A stretch of DNA of 64,000 bases from Methylopumilus sp026399645. GTDB lineage: Bacteria > Pseudomonadota > Gammaproteobacteria > Burkholderiales > Methylophilaceae. Numbering within the stretch: position 1 is the first letter of the stretch; each line of letters begins with the position of its first letter. The stretch lies in assembly GCF_965184065.1 (NCBI RefSeq), contig NZ_OZ239098.1. One strand, given 5' to 3'. The notes under the pieces were generated by a model. The model did not search any database and was not told the DNA's origin. It saw only the letters and a list, made by a program, of their open reading frames with translations. This document shows positions 53,580 through 62,238 of the stretch, piece by piece. The translations under genes were made by a program, and so were the position numbers.

Positions 53580-54208
53580 TATTTTTTTAGATTCTTATTT
53601 TGAATAATAGGATGAGCGTTTAAATTTGTTTTTTTAACGGGCTTTTCATAATGCACACGAACTTTAGCTAATAACGTCATTATTCCATTCTTTTTGTCAT
53701 AATTCATGCCAATTGCATTAACGACTGTTTTCGGGTCTTGAGTAATGCGAACAGGCCTTTTTGTAAATGCTTGGTCTTTATTTGGCAATATAGTTAATTG
53801 ATCTGTAAAAAGCTCCATTTTTGGCTTTGTTTCAGTTTCGAGTCGAGCCACTTTTACATTATCAATCATTTGCACTTCTTCGCCGTCGGTTGAAACAAGA
53901 CCAATGCGACCTTCAATTTTTGAGCTAGGCACATTATTTTTATACCTAATAAAAAGAGGTTTTTTAAGCCGCGTCGTGTCATCTTGAGCGAAGTGCGTCA
54001 TTTCATTTGCAGACAAAATGAAATGAATAGATCCATTTGATTCAGTTTGTATTGTTTTGAAATTTGTTAAAAAATAATCGGGACTGTTGCTTAGTTTATT
54101 TCCTCTTTTCTCACTTTCATTTTCAACAGAAACTTGAACCCAGTAAGAAATAAAAGCTAAGATTGCAGCAAAAAAAATAGGAAATAAAACAGAGAAGCGG
54201 TTGATCAT
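53579..54208 (-). CDS. lptC: LPS export protein LptC
   Basis: LptC is an inner-membrane, single-span protein that passes LPS from LptBFG to LptA. The 209-residue protein has one N-terminal anchor (VLFPIFFAAILAFISYWV) and a periplasmic domain with PDYFLTNF and the family pattern of beta strands. It overlaps kdsC by four bases and lptA by one, so translation of all three is coupled. Confidence 0.9.
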   Translation of the reverse strand: MINRFSVLFPIFFAAILAFISYWVQVSVENESEKRGNKLSNSPDYFLTNFKTIQTESNGSIHFILSANEMTHFAQDDTTRLKKPLFIRYKNNVPSSKIEGRIGLVSTDGEEVQMIDNVKVARLETETKPKMELFTDQLTILPNKDQAFTKRPVRITQDPKTVVNAIGMNYDKKNGIMTLLAKVRVHYEKPVKKTNLNAHPIIQNKNLKK

Positions 54209-54732
54209 TTAAAGTAAGGCGCTACGATTTCATCGTAAGTGCCTTGAGCCTTCATAATAAAATCACAGGCCTCTCGAACGGCACCATAGCCGGCAATCTT
54301 TTCTGTAACAAAATGCGCAATTTTTTTAACTTCATCGTGACCTGCGGGAACAGTAATTGCCAAGCCTGATTGCAACATAGGAGGCAAGTCTACAATATCA
54401 TCTCCCATAAATGCACATTCTTCAGGCTTTAATTCTGTCTTCTTCAATAGGTCAGCAAACGCCTCTTTTTTATCTAATATGCCTTGATAAAAGTAATCTA
54501 CTTCTAAATTTTCAGCACGAATAAGAACACTATTTGAATTTCGTCCGGTAATAATTGCAAGTTTAATTCCGCTTTTTTTAAGTAATCGCATACCTAAACC
54601 ATCTTGCGTATTGAACATTTTGTATTCTTTACCATCATCCCCAATAAATAGCGAACCATCAGTCATTACGCCATCAACATCAAAAATAACAAGTTTGATT
54701 TTTTGTGCACGCTCTTTTAGTTTTGAATCCAT
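54205..54732 (-). CDS. kdsC: 3-deoxy-D-manno-octulosonate 8-phosphate phosphatase
   Basis: KdsC, a HAD-family enzyme, removes phosphate from KDO-8-P for the LPS inner core. The 175-residue protein has the nucleophile motif VIFDVDGVMTDGSLF, IITGRNS, and the metal motif FMGDDIVDLPPM. It overlaps kdsD by one base and lptC by four. Confidence 0.96.
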   Translation of the reverse strand: MDSKLKERAQKIKLVIFDVDGVMTDGSLFIGDDGKEYKMFNTQDGLGMRLLKKSGIKLAIITGRNSNSVLIRAENLEVDYFYQGILDKKEAFADLLKKTELKPEECAFMGDDIVDLPPMLQSGLAITVPAGHDEVKKIAHFVTEKIAGYGAVREACDFIMKAQGTYDEIVAPYFK

Positions 54733-55712
54733 TAAATGACTTTCGCTTTAAAGAGATCGTGCATATTAAAAGCACCTACCAATTTATTCTCTCTATTAAC
54801 CACAAGAATGCCATTAATTTTATTGAGGTCCATTAAGTTGATTGCATCAATAATGATTTGATCATCAAATATTGTCTTAGGATTTTTGTTCATAATTTCT
54901 TTGATGGATTGTTTTTCGTAATCTATTTTTTTAGAAAGCTGTCTTCTTAAATCGCCATCAGTAAATATACCAATGGGCTCGGAATGAGCGTTAACTATTG
55001 CTGTAAAGCCTAAACCCTTAAGAGATATCTCAAGCACTGCATCAGAAAGTAATGCATCTTCTTTGATGAAAGGAGCTTTATCAACGCCTCTCATAATGTC
55101 TCTTACCCGCACAACTTGTCTTTTGCCCAAACTGCCGCCTGGATGTGATCGAGCAAAATCTTCAGCGGTAAATGCTCTTTGATCAAGAACACAAATTGCT
55201 AAAGCATCTCCTAACGCAAGGGATGCTGTTGAGCTAGCGGTAGGGGAAAGTCCTAAAGGACAAGCTTCTTGAGACACATGAGCGCTTAAATGAATTTCGG
55301 ATTCCTTAGCAAGCTCAGAATTAGTATTGCCTGTAATTGAAATAATTTTTGCACCGATTCTTTTAATGACAGGCAAGATAGATAAAAGCTCATCACTTTT
55401 ACCAGAATTTGATAGAAAAATAACTACATCATTAGATGTAATCATGCCTAAATCACCATGGCTAGCTTCGGCAGGATGCATAAAAAAGCTTGGCGTGCCG
55501 GTACTTGCGAAAGTAGAGGCTAGTTTTCTTCCGATATGCCCCGATTTGCCCATTCCACTCACCACAACTCTGCCATCGCAATGTAAAATGAGTTGAACCG
55601 CGTTGACGAAATGATCATCAAGTCTATTCGCTAAAGATAAGATTTCTTGTGCTTCAATTTCAAGGACTTGGCGAGCGCGTTCAAGAGTATTTTTTGATGA
55701 TGTCTTAGTCAT
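54732..55712 (-). CDS. kdsD: Arabinose-5-phosphate isomerase (KdsD/KpsF family)
   Basis: This enzyme makes D-arabinose 5-phosphate from ribulose 5-phosphate for KDO. The 326-residue protein has a SIS domain (VVSGMGKSGHIGRKLASTFASTGTPSFFMHPAEASHGD about 50-90) and two CBS domains (about 205-326). It starts the long minus-strand run (kdsD to xth), divergent from the CPA2 antiporter gene. Confidence 0.96.
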   Translation of the reverse strand: MTKTSSKNTLERARQVLEIEAQEILSLANRLDDHFVNAVQLILHCDGRVVVSGMGKSGHIGRKLASTFASTGTPSFFMHPAEASHGDLGMITSNDVVIFLSNSGKSDELLSILPVIKRIGAKIISITGNTNSELAKESEIHLSAHVSQEACPLGLSPTASSTASLALGDALAICVLDQRAFTAEDFARSHPGGSLGKRQVVRVRDIMRGVDKAPFIKEDALLSDAVLEISLKGLGFTAIVNAHSEPIGIFTDGDLRRQLSKKIDYEKQSIKEIMNKNPKTIFDDQIIIDAINLMDLNKINGILVVNRENKLVGAFNMHDLFKAKVI

Positions 55713-55802
55713 AATGACATTGTAGAGGGTAATAGATGCTCGTGTAAAAGGGTTTATATATGCTTTAAGCCTAAAAATTATTGATTAATATTGGATAAAT
55801 GA

Positions 55803-57776
55803 ATGTTTGACTCTCTTCCCCTGGTCCTTATTTTACTTGTAAGCTCAGTTCTGCTTGTTGGGCTATTCAGATATTTAAAATTACCCGCGATGATTGCCTA
55901 TTTTGTTGTGGGATTAATTTTAGGACCTCATTTGATTGGAGTTCTGCCCGATTCTGAGTCTAGCCGACATGTTGCTGAGTTTGGCATTGTATTTTTGATG
56001 TTCAGTATTGGCCTTGAGTTTAGCTTACCTAAACTTTATTCCATGAGACGTATCTTGATTGGTCTAGGGGGCGCACAGGTACTTATTACTTTATTTGCTT
56101 CTATTAGTCTCGCCTGGTGGTTAGGACTTCATTTAACTTCAGCATTCGTAATCGGCAGTGCAATTACTATGTCATCAACAGCAATTGTCTCAAAAATTTT
56201 AATGGAGCGCGTTGATTTAAATTCAAGACATGGTCGATTAGCCATTGGTATTCTTCTCTTTCAAGACATAGCGGTTATTCCAATCTTAATATTGATCCCG
56301 GCGCTTGGGGCTTCATCAAGTGATATTGGGACTATTTTTTTAATGGCACTTTTAAAAGCCATTTTTTTACTTTCTATTCTTTTTAAATTCGGAAGACCTT
56401 TAATGAACTCTTGGTTTGCTTTGGTAGCAAACCAAAGGTCACGTGAATTATTCATTTTGAATGTCTTGATGATTACCCTTCTTTTTTCTTTCGCTACAAA
56501 AATGGCTGGATTATCTTATGGTATTGGAGCATTTATGGCCGGTATGCTCATTTCTGAAACTCGCTATCGTTATCAAGTTGAATCAGATATTGCAGCCTTT
56601 AGAGATATTTTATTAGGACTCTTCTTTATTAGCATTGGTATGCTGCTAAATCTTCACCAAGTTGCTTCGAATATCGGTTTTATTATTTTAGTTACTTTAG
56701 GATTTATTTTATTCAAAGCGTTTGTGATTATGGCTCTTGCGCGATTGTTTAATTATGAAATTGGGGTAGGCATTAGAACGGGACTTATATTGGCCCAAGC
56801 CGGGGAGTTTAGTTTTGTGATATTAGCCCTTGCCAGAGAAGAGCATCTCATAGGAGCCCATGCTTTCCAAATTATTCTAGCTGCTTCTTTACTTTCAATG
56901 ATTTTAGCTCCATTTATTATTCAGTATAACGGCCGTATAGCGCGTTATTTATCAAAAAGCTATAACCGCAATAGTTCTGACACAGTTCAGGCGATTCAAT
57001 CGATAGGCCGCACTTTAAAAGATCATGTAATTTTGTGTGGTTATGGAAGAAGTGGGCAGTATTTAGGGCGATTTTTGAAAGAAGAGAATATTCCTTTTAT
57101 TGCGATTGATATCGATCCAACGCGAGTGAGTGATGCATCAGCTGGCGGGGAACATGTGATGTATGGCGATGCAAGCAGAAGGGTTGTTTTAGACGCTGCA
57201 GGTATTAAAACAGCTAAAGCACTTGTGATTAGTTACGCTGACTTTAGGGCCACTATGAAAGTTCTTCATGTGATTCAAGACACATATAAAAATATACCAG
57301 TCATTGTAAGGACGCTCGATGACACACATATGGATGAGATTAGAAATGCAGGAGCCAGTGAAGTTGTTCCAGAAATTTTAGAGGGTAGTTTAATGCTGGC
57401 CTCCCATGCGTTAGTTGTTTTAGGTGTTCCTTTAAATCGAGTCGTAAAGCGTATCCGGTCTTTTAGAGAAGAGCGTTACAAAATGTTTAGAGGGTATTTT
57501 GCCGGTATCTCAGACGCAGAAGCTGAAGTGACAGAGCCACAACTGAGACTTCATGCGATTGAAATTACAAAAGAATCTCATATTCATTCATGGAAACTTA
57601 ATCAAATTCCATTTGCCATGCTTAATGTAGAGCTTAAGTATTTGAGACGTCCTAATATGTTAGAAGATATAGAGCCGAGAGATGACATTGTTCTATCTTC
57701 TGGGGATGTTCTTGTCGTGCTAGGTGTTGCAAATAAACTTAACGCTTTAGAAAAATACGTACTGACTGGCAAATAA
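55803..57776 (+). CDS. CPA2-family monovalent cation:proton antiporter with RCK domain
   Basis: A 657-residue KefB/C-like inner-membrane transporter: about 12 membrane helices (1-385), including LGPHLIGVLPDSES-like motifs and SSTAIVSKIL, GILLFQDIAVIPIL, then a TrkA-N (RCK) domain (about 405-520, HVILCGYGRSGQYLGRFL) and a TrkA-C domain (about 570-655). KefB-type proteins export K+ in exchange for protons, often under glutathione adduct or NAD control. No KefF/G partner gene is next to it. ThiO follows after three bases. Confidence 0.9.
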   Translation: MFDSLPLVLILLVSSVLLVGLFRYLKLPAMIAYFVVGLILGPHLIGVLPDSESSRHVAEFGIVFLMFSIGLEFSLPKLYSMRRILIGLGGAQVLITLFASISLAWWLGLHLTSAFVIGSAITMSSTAIVSKILMERVDLNSRHGRLAIGILLFQDIAVIPILILIPALGASSSDIGTIFLMALLKAIFLLSILFKFGRPLMNSWFALVANQRSRELFILNVLMITLLFSFATKMAGLSYGIGAFMAGMLISETRYRYQVESDIAAFRDILLGLFFISIGMLLNLHQVASNIGFIILVTLGFILFKAFVIMALARLFNYEIGVGIRTGLILAQAGEFSFVILALAREEHLIGAHAFQIILAASLLSMILAPFIIQYNGRIARYLSKSYNRNSSDTVQAIQSIGRTLKDHVILCGYGRSGQYLGRFLKEENIPFIAIDIDPTRVSDASAGGEHVMYGDASRRVVLDAAGIKTAKALVISYADFRATMKVLHVIQDTYKNIPVIVRTLDDTHMDEIRNAGASEVVPEILEGSLMLASHALVVLGVPLNRVVKRIRSFREERYKMFRGYFAGISDAEAEVTEPQLRLHAIEITKESHIHSWKLNQIPFAMLNVELKYLRRPNMLEDIEPRDDIVLSSGDVLVVLGVANKLNALEKYVLTGK

Positions 57777-57779
57777 AGT

Positions 57780-58793
57780 ATGACAAAAAAAGTTGCTGTC
57801 ATTGGCGGCGGTATCGTGGGATGTATAACTTCATTTTTTCTCATTGAAAAAGGATATGAAGTCACTTTAGTTGATCAGAGTACTATAGGTCAGGAGGCTT
57901 CGTGGGCTGGGGCTGGAATTCTCTCACCTTTATTGCCATGGAATTACGAAGATAGCGTGAATGATCTTTGTTTTGGAAGTGCTGATTTTTATCATCAACT
58001 TTCTGAAATTCTAAAAAAAGATACAGGCATTGACCCTGAATGGGCTGCGTCAGGAATGTTGATATACGATGAGCATGATAAAAATCTTGCGATGAATTGG
58101 TCTCACACAAATTCTATTGAAATTAAACAAATTCAAATAGAAAAAACATCATGCTTACTTTTGCCGCATGTTGCCCAAATTAGAAATCCTCGCTTATTAA
58201 AAGCCTTAAAAATATACTTAATTAAAAATAATGTCGTCATAATGGAGAATCAAAAAGTTAGCCCCATTTCTGATTCAAATAACTTTATTCATCATCTTCA
58301 AATAGAAAATAGCATCAATTTGGAAGCGGATTATTATGTTGTAGCCTCAGGGGCATGGAGCTCGAATGTTTTAAATGAAATTGAGATGCCAAAAATTAGA
58401 CCTATTAGAGGGCAGCTTATTCAATATCCTGCCATTAAAGAAAAGTTGCCATACATTCTTTATAAGGATGATTTTTATTTGGTGCAAAGGCAAGATGGCG
58501 TTGTACTTGCAGGGAGCACGAAAGAAGATGTTGGTTTTGATAAAGGTATTACAGAAGAGGCTAGAAATTCTCTCCAACAGAAAGCGGAATCTTTACTGCC
58601 TATTTTAAAAAATTACAAAATTGAAAATCAATGGAGTGGACTCAGGCCAGGCTCAGAAGGCAATGTGCCCATCATAGAAAAGCATCATAAATACAATAAT
58701 GTGTACTTAAATGTAGGCCACTATCGATATGGATTGACGATGGCTCCAAAAGCAGCAAGAATAATTAGTGATTTAATAACTTTAAATGGATAA
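57780..58793 (+). CDS. thiO: Glycine oxidase ThiO-like FAD-dependent oxidoreductase
   Basis: ThiO oxidises glycine to iminoglycine for the thiazole part of thiamine. The 337-residue flavoprotein has the FAD-binding VAVIGGGIVGCITSFFLIEKG, GQEASWAGAGILSPLLPW typical of ThiO, RGQLIQYP, and the C-terminal WSGLRPGSEGNVPIIEK...VGHYRYGLTMAPKAA. No thiS or thiG is adjacent, so a D-amino-acid oxidase role cannot be excluded. It lies three bases after the antiporter gene. Confidence 0.87.
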   Translation: MTKKVAVIGGGIVGCITSFFLIEKGYEVTLVDQSTIGQEASWAGAGILSPLLPWNYEDSVNDLCFGSADFYHQLSEILKKDTGIDPEWAASGMLIYDEHDKNLAMNWSHTNSIEIKQIQIEKTSCLLLPHVAQIRNPRLLKALKIYLIKNNVVIMENQKVSPISDSNNFIHHLQIENSINLEADYYVVASGAWSSNVLNEIEMPKIRPIRGQLIQYPAIKEKLPYILYKDDFYLVQRQDGVVLAGSTKEDVGFDKGITEEARNSLQQKAESLLPILKNYKIENQWSGLRPGSEGNVPIIEKHHKYNNVYLNVGHYRYGLTMAPKAARIISDLITLNG

Positions 58794-58798
58794 GCATA

Positions 58799-59413
58799 AT
58801 GCGGTTAAATATTATTACTTTTTTACTCCTACTAATCACAAGCTTTAATGCTATGGGGATTGAAGAACCAGAATTTATCAGCATTGAAAAAAAAGATGCA
58901 TTTGAGATTAGAGAGTACCAGCCTAAATTAATTGCTCAAGTTCTAGTTACAGGGACATTCGATACAGCATCAAGTAAAGGATTTCGTTTGCTAGCTGATT
59001 TTATTTTTGGGAATAATAAAACAAATGAAGGGTCAAAAAAAATTGACATGACGGCCCCGGTAATTACTCGGGATGCTTCCGAGAAGATAGAAATGACAGC
59101 GCCAGTTATTTCTGAAGAAACTGAGAGAGGTTGGTATGTTAGTTTTAATATGCCAAAGCAATTTACAAAAGAGACTCTTCCTATCCCAAATAATCCAGAA
59201 GTTAAAATTGCTGAAGTGCCTGCAGAAAAATTTGCAGTTATTACATTCTCTGGTTTGGTGCGAGAAAAAAAATATGCGGAGATGTTAAGTTTGCTTAATG
59301 AAGAAATGAAAAAAAGAAACTTAGAGCCAAAAGGCCCTGCAATACTAGCTCGCTATAACCCACCTTGGACCCTGCCATTTCTTAGAAGAAATGAATTAAT
59401 GTTTAGATTTTAA
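58799..59413 (+). CDS. SOUL-family heme-binding-like protein, exported
   Basis: A 204-residue protein with a signal peptide (IITFLLLLITSFNAMG) and a SOUL/HBP domain: IEKKDAFEIREYQPKLIAQVLV, KIDMTAPVI twice in close succession, SFNMPKQF, and a C-terminal LARYNPPWTLPFLRRNELM. Members bind heme or tetrapyrroles in some cases; here the ligand is unknown. It follows thiO by five bases and is probably last in that transcript. Confidence 0.87.
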   Translation: MRLNIITFLLLLITSFNAMGIEEPEFISIEKKDAFEIREYQPKLIAQVLVTGTFDTASSKGFRLLADFIFGNNKTNEGSKKIDMTAPVITRDASEKIEMTAPVISEETERGWYVSFNMPKQFTKETLPIPNNPEVKIAEVPAEKFAVITFSGLVREKKYAEMLSLLNEEMKKRNLEPKGPAILARYNPPWTLPFLRRNELMFRF

Positions 59414-59441
59414 AAATAGTCACTTCTTTGGAGCAAAACTT

Positions 59442-59957
59442 CTATTTCTTCATTTGAACCGCTTTCTTAGGTTTAACTTTAACCTCTCGCTTATAAAGAC
59501 CAGAGCGTCCCCCAGACTTCTCCACTAAGTGGATATTTGAGATTACCATCGTACGGTCTACTGCTTTCACCATGTCATAAATGGTGAGGAGGGCAATGCT
59601 AACGGCTGAAAGGGCTTCCATTTCAAGTCCTGTTTGTGCAAAACATTCACAGGAAGATTGACACACAATCATATTATTTTTTTTATCAATATTAAATTCA
59701 ATATCAATTTTTGTAAGGTTGATTGAATGACAAAGCGGAATCAGCTCCCAAGTTTTTTTTGCAGCTTGAATTCCTGCAATTTTCGCAGTGTTTAAAACAT
59801 CACCTTTTTTAATTAAATTAGCTTGAATGAGCTTTAAAGTATCTTTGTTTAGTTGAATTGTGCCTTCGGCTATTGCTTTTCGATGGGTAATTGCTTTGTC
59901 AGTAATATCTACAAGTTGCGCATTACCTTTTTGATTAATATGAGTTAGTTTTTTCAT
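59442..59957 (-). CDS. moaC: Cyclic pyranopterin monophosphate synthase accessory protein MoaC
   Basis: MoaC acts with MoaA in the first steps of molybdenum cofactor synthesis. The 171-residue protein has the active-site motifs KKTWELIPLCHSI, GLEMEALSAVSIALLTIYDMVKAVDR (catalytic Lys and Asp) and EKSGGRSG. A short Lys-rich tail extends past the usual end. It stands alone on the minus strand between the SOUL and protease genes. Confidence 0.95.
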   Translation of the reverse strand: MKKLTHINQKGNAQLVDITDKAITHRKAIAEGTIQLNKDTLKLIQANLIKKGDVLNTAKIAGIQAAKKTWELIPLCHSINLTKIDIEFNIDKKNNMIVCQSSCECFAQTGLEMEALSAVSIALLTIYDMVKAVDRTMVISNIHLVEKSGGRSGLYKREVKVKPKKAVQMKK

Positions 59958-60021
59958 AAATTTAATTAGTTTATCTTCTCAAACATAGATGTAAGTGATT
60001 ATTAATCTAGGTATCATACCA

Positions 60022-61458
60022 ATGATGAAATTTAAAATTACATTATTAGCAAGTTTTTTTTGTTGCCTGTCCGTTTTTGCCAATGAACTGCCTGATCTAG
60101 GTGACGCATCTCAGCTCATTATATCTGCTAAAGAAGAGCAGGCTATTGCCAAAGCAATTTTAAAGGAAGTGGCAGTTAGCCCTGAAATTGTTCAAGATAT
60201 TGAGGTGATTGATTATCTTAAAAATTTAGGCGATCGATTAGTCGCATATAGCCCCAACAAAAGACAACAGTTTAATTTTTTTGTAGTTAATGAATCTTCA
60301 ATTAATGCTTTTGCAATGCTTGGAGGAGTAATTGGTGTTCATACAGGCTTAATTTTGGCTTCAAATAGCGAATCAGAGGTGGCTAGTGTATTGGGCCATG
60401 AGATTGCTCACGTGACACAAAGGCATTTGCCAAGAATGATTGCTCAGCAGAAGAATGATTCAATTAAAACTGTATTAGGTATTGCCTTAGCACTTCTTGT
60501 CGCAAGAGCCAATCCGCAGCTATCAGCTGGAACTATGACTGCTGCCTCAGCCATGGGAGTTCAAAAACAATTGGACTATACAAGAGAGCATGAAAAAGAA
60601 GCAGACCGGGTAGGTTTTCAAATTTTGACTGACGCAGGTTTTGATGGTCGATCAATGGTTTCATTCTTTAATACTCTCCAAAGAGGCTCTCGTTTTTCAG
60701 AAGGTGCGGCACCTAGCTTCCTAAGAACCCATCCTATTACAACTGATCGTATCAGCGACATTTCAAACAGAGTCAAAGAAAGTCGTTATAGGCAAATACC
60801 TGATAACCCTGATTTTATATTTATCAAATCAAAATTGAGAGCTACAAATGGCACCCCTCAATCAGCGGTAGATACCTTTGAAGGAAGTATTAAAGATAAG
60901 CGTTATATGAATGAAGCTGCTGAGCGATATGGACTGGCAATTGCTTATATGAGGAAAAGTGACTTTGTTAGGGCTCGGCAAGAAGTTGAATGGCTAAAAA
61001 TGAACTCTAAAAAAAATGCGCTGATTGAAACGCTTGCATGTAAATTAGAAGTTTCCACAAATCAACCAACCCAAGCATTAAATCATTATTTAAAAGCGCT
61101 AAATATATACCCTAACTATCGAGCTTTAATTTATGGACTAGCAGAACATTACCTCATGGCAAATGAACCTGAAAAATCTGTCAGACTTATTAATGAAAAG
61201 TTAAATACTTATCCCGAAGATAGCTATTTCTATGAATTACTTTCGAAGGCTTATGCAAAAGAAGGAAAAGAATTGCTTCAATATCAAGCTCAATCCGAGG
61301 CTTACTATCGTAAATTTAATTTACCAAGAGCAATAGAGCAAATGGACTTCGCCGCTAAATCTAAAGACGGTAATTTTTATCAAAAATCGATTGTGGAGTC
61401 GCGCTTAAAACAACTTAAATTTGAGAGTAGCTTCGAAGATATTAAAGATAAAAAATAA
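60022..61458 (+). CDS. bepA: Periplasmic M48 metalloprotease with TPR repeats (BepA/YfgC family)
   Basis: BepA-type proteases act in outer-membrane protein assembly and quality control. The start at 60022 (MMKFKITLLASFFCCLSVFA) gives a signal peptide; a GTG at 59995 would add nine residues. The protease domain has VLGHEIAHVTQRHLPRM (HExxH) and the third ligand in EHEKEADRVGFQIL; NAFAMLGGVIGVHTGLI lies upstream. TPR-like repeats fill about 290-460. It is single, with its own promoter region. Confidence 0.92.
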   Translation: MMKFKITLLASFFCCLSVFANELPDLGDASQLIISAKEEQAIAKAILKEVAVSPEIVQDIEVIDYLKNLGDRLVAYSPNKRQQFNFFVVNESSINAFAMLGGVIGVHTGLILASNSESEVASVLGHEIAHVTQRHLPRMIAQQKNDSIKTVLGIALALLVARANPQLSAGTMTAASAMGVQKQLDYTREHEKEADRVGFQILTDAGFDGRSMVSFFNTLQRGSRFSEGAAPSFLRTHPITTDRISDISNRVKESRYRQIPDNPDFIFIKSKLRATNGTPQSAVDTFEGSIKDKRYMNEAAERYGLAIAYMRKSDFVRARQEVEWLKMNSKKNALIETLACKLEVSTNQPTQALNHYLKALNIYPNYRALIYGLAEHYLMANEPEKSVRLINEKLNTYPEDSYFYELLSKAYAKEGKELLQYQAQSEAYYRKFNLPRAIEQMDFAAKSKDGNFYQKSIVESRLKQLKFESSFEDIKDKK

Positions 61459-61543
61459 AATCATATTTCCTCTCTTCTTTAAATCTGAAACATATTATTT
61501 GCTGTGATAAGTAATATAAATCATATTTATAATAACAATTGAT

Positions 61544-61572
61544 TTTACATATTAAATAGACCTACCTATAAT
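61544..61572 (+). promoter_or_regulatory. Sigma-70 promoter of ahpC
   Basis: TTTACA (61544-61549), a 17-base spacer and TATAAT (61567-61572) lie 36 bases before the ahpC ATG. AAGGAG provides the ribosome binding site. The spacer holds ATAG and CTAT separated by six bases, one short of the OxyR half-site spacing. Confidence 0.8.
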
Positions 61573-61607
61573 CATTATTTTTCAACCAACCAAAGAAGGA
61601 GAAGACG

Positions 61608-62174
61608 ATGTCTTCGTTAGTTAATACTGAAGTAAAACCGTTCAAAGCAACAGCATTTCACAATGGTAAGTTTGTTGATGTTACAGAAGCAAATCTTAAA
61701 GGCAAATGGTCAGTTGTAATTTTTATGCCAGCTGCATTTACATTTAATTGCCCAACAGAAGTTGAAGATGCTGCTGATCATTATGCAGAATTTCAAAAAG
61801 TAGGTGCAGAAGTCTATATCGTGACGACTGACACTCATTTTTCGCATAAAGTTTGGCACGAAACTTCACCAGCAGTTGGTAAGTCAAAATTCCCATTAGT
61901 TGGAGATCCTACACATCAATTAACGCGCGCATTCGAAGTACATATTGATGAAGAAGGCCTTGCCTTACGTGGTACTTTTATTATCAATCCAAAGGGTGAA
62001 ATTAAAACCATGGAAGTGCATGACAATGCGATAGCTCGTGATGTCAAAGAAACATTACGTAAGCTTAAAGCCGCACAATATGTAGCTAATAATCCAGGCC
62101 AAGTATGTCCGGCTAAATGGCAAGAAGGTGCTAAAACAATAGCTCCATCACTAGATCTCGTAGGCAAGATCTAA
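61608..62174 (+). CDS. ahpC: Alkyl hydroperoxide reductase subunit C
   Basis: AhpC is a 2-Cys peroxiredoxin that reduces hydrogen peroxide and organic peroxides. The 188-residue protein has the peroxidatic Cys48 (FTFNCPTEVED), GDPTHQLTRAFEV, RGTFIINPKGEI and the resolving Cys167 (GQVCPAKW). Its strong promoter and ribosome binding site suggest high expression. ahpF follows after a hairpin. Confidence 0.97.
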   Translation: MSSLVNTEVKPFKATAFHNGKFVDVTEANLKGKWSVVIFMPAAFTFNCPTEVEDAADHYAEFQKVGAEVYIVTTDTHFSHKVWHETSPAVGKSKFPLVGDPTHQLTRAFEVHIDEEGLALRGTFIINPKGEIKTMEVHDNAIARDVKETLRKLKAAQYVANNPGQVCPAKWQEGAKTIAPSLDLVGKI

Positions 62175-62190
62175 TCACAAAAAAATGAAA

Positions 62191-62211
62191 CCCAGGCCAT
62201 AAGGGCCTGGG
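62191..62211 (+). terminator. Intercistronic hairpin between ahpC and ahpF
   Basis: CCCAGGCC pairs with GGCCTGGG around a five-base loop, followed only by AATTTCATA and not a T-run. It is a strong hairpin but a weak terminator, and could protect the ahpC mRNA end while letting some transcripts reach ahpF. Confidence 0.7.
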
Positions 62212-62238
62212 AATTTCATAAACATCTTAGGGAAATAA

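Noticed and set aside
61555..61570. OxyR site upstream of ahpC
   Set aside because: ATAG and CTAT are separated by six and not seven bases, overlap the -10, and no second half-site pair is seen.
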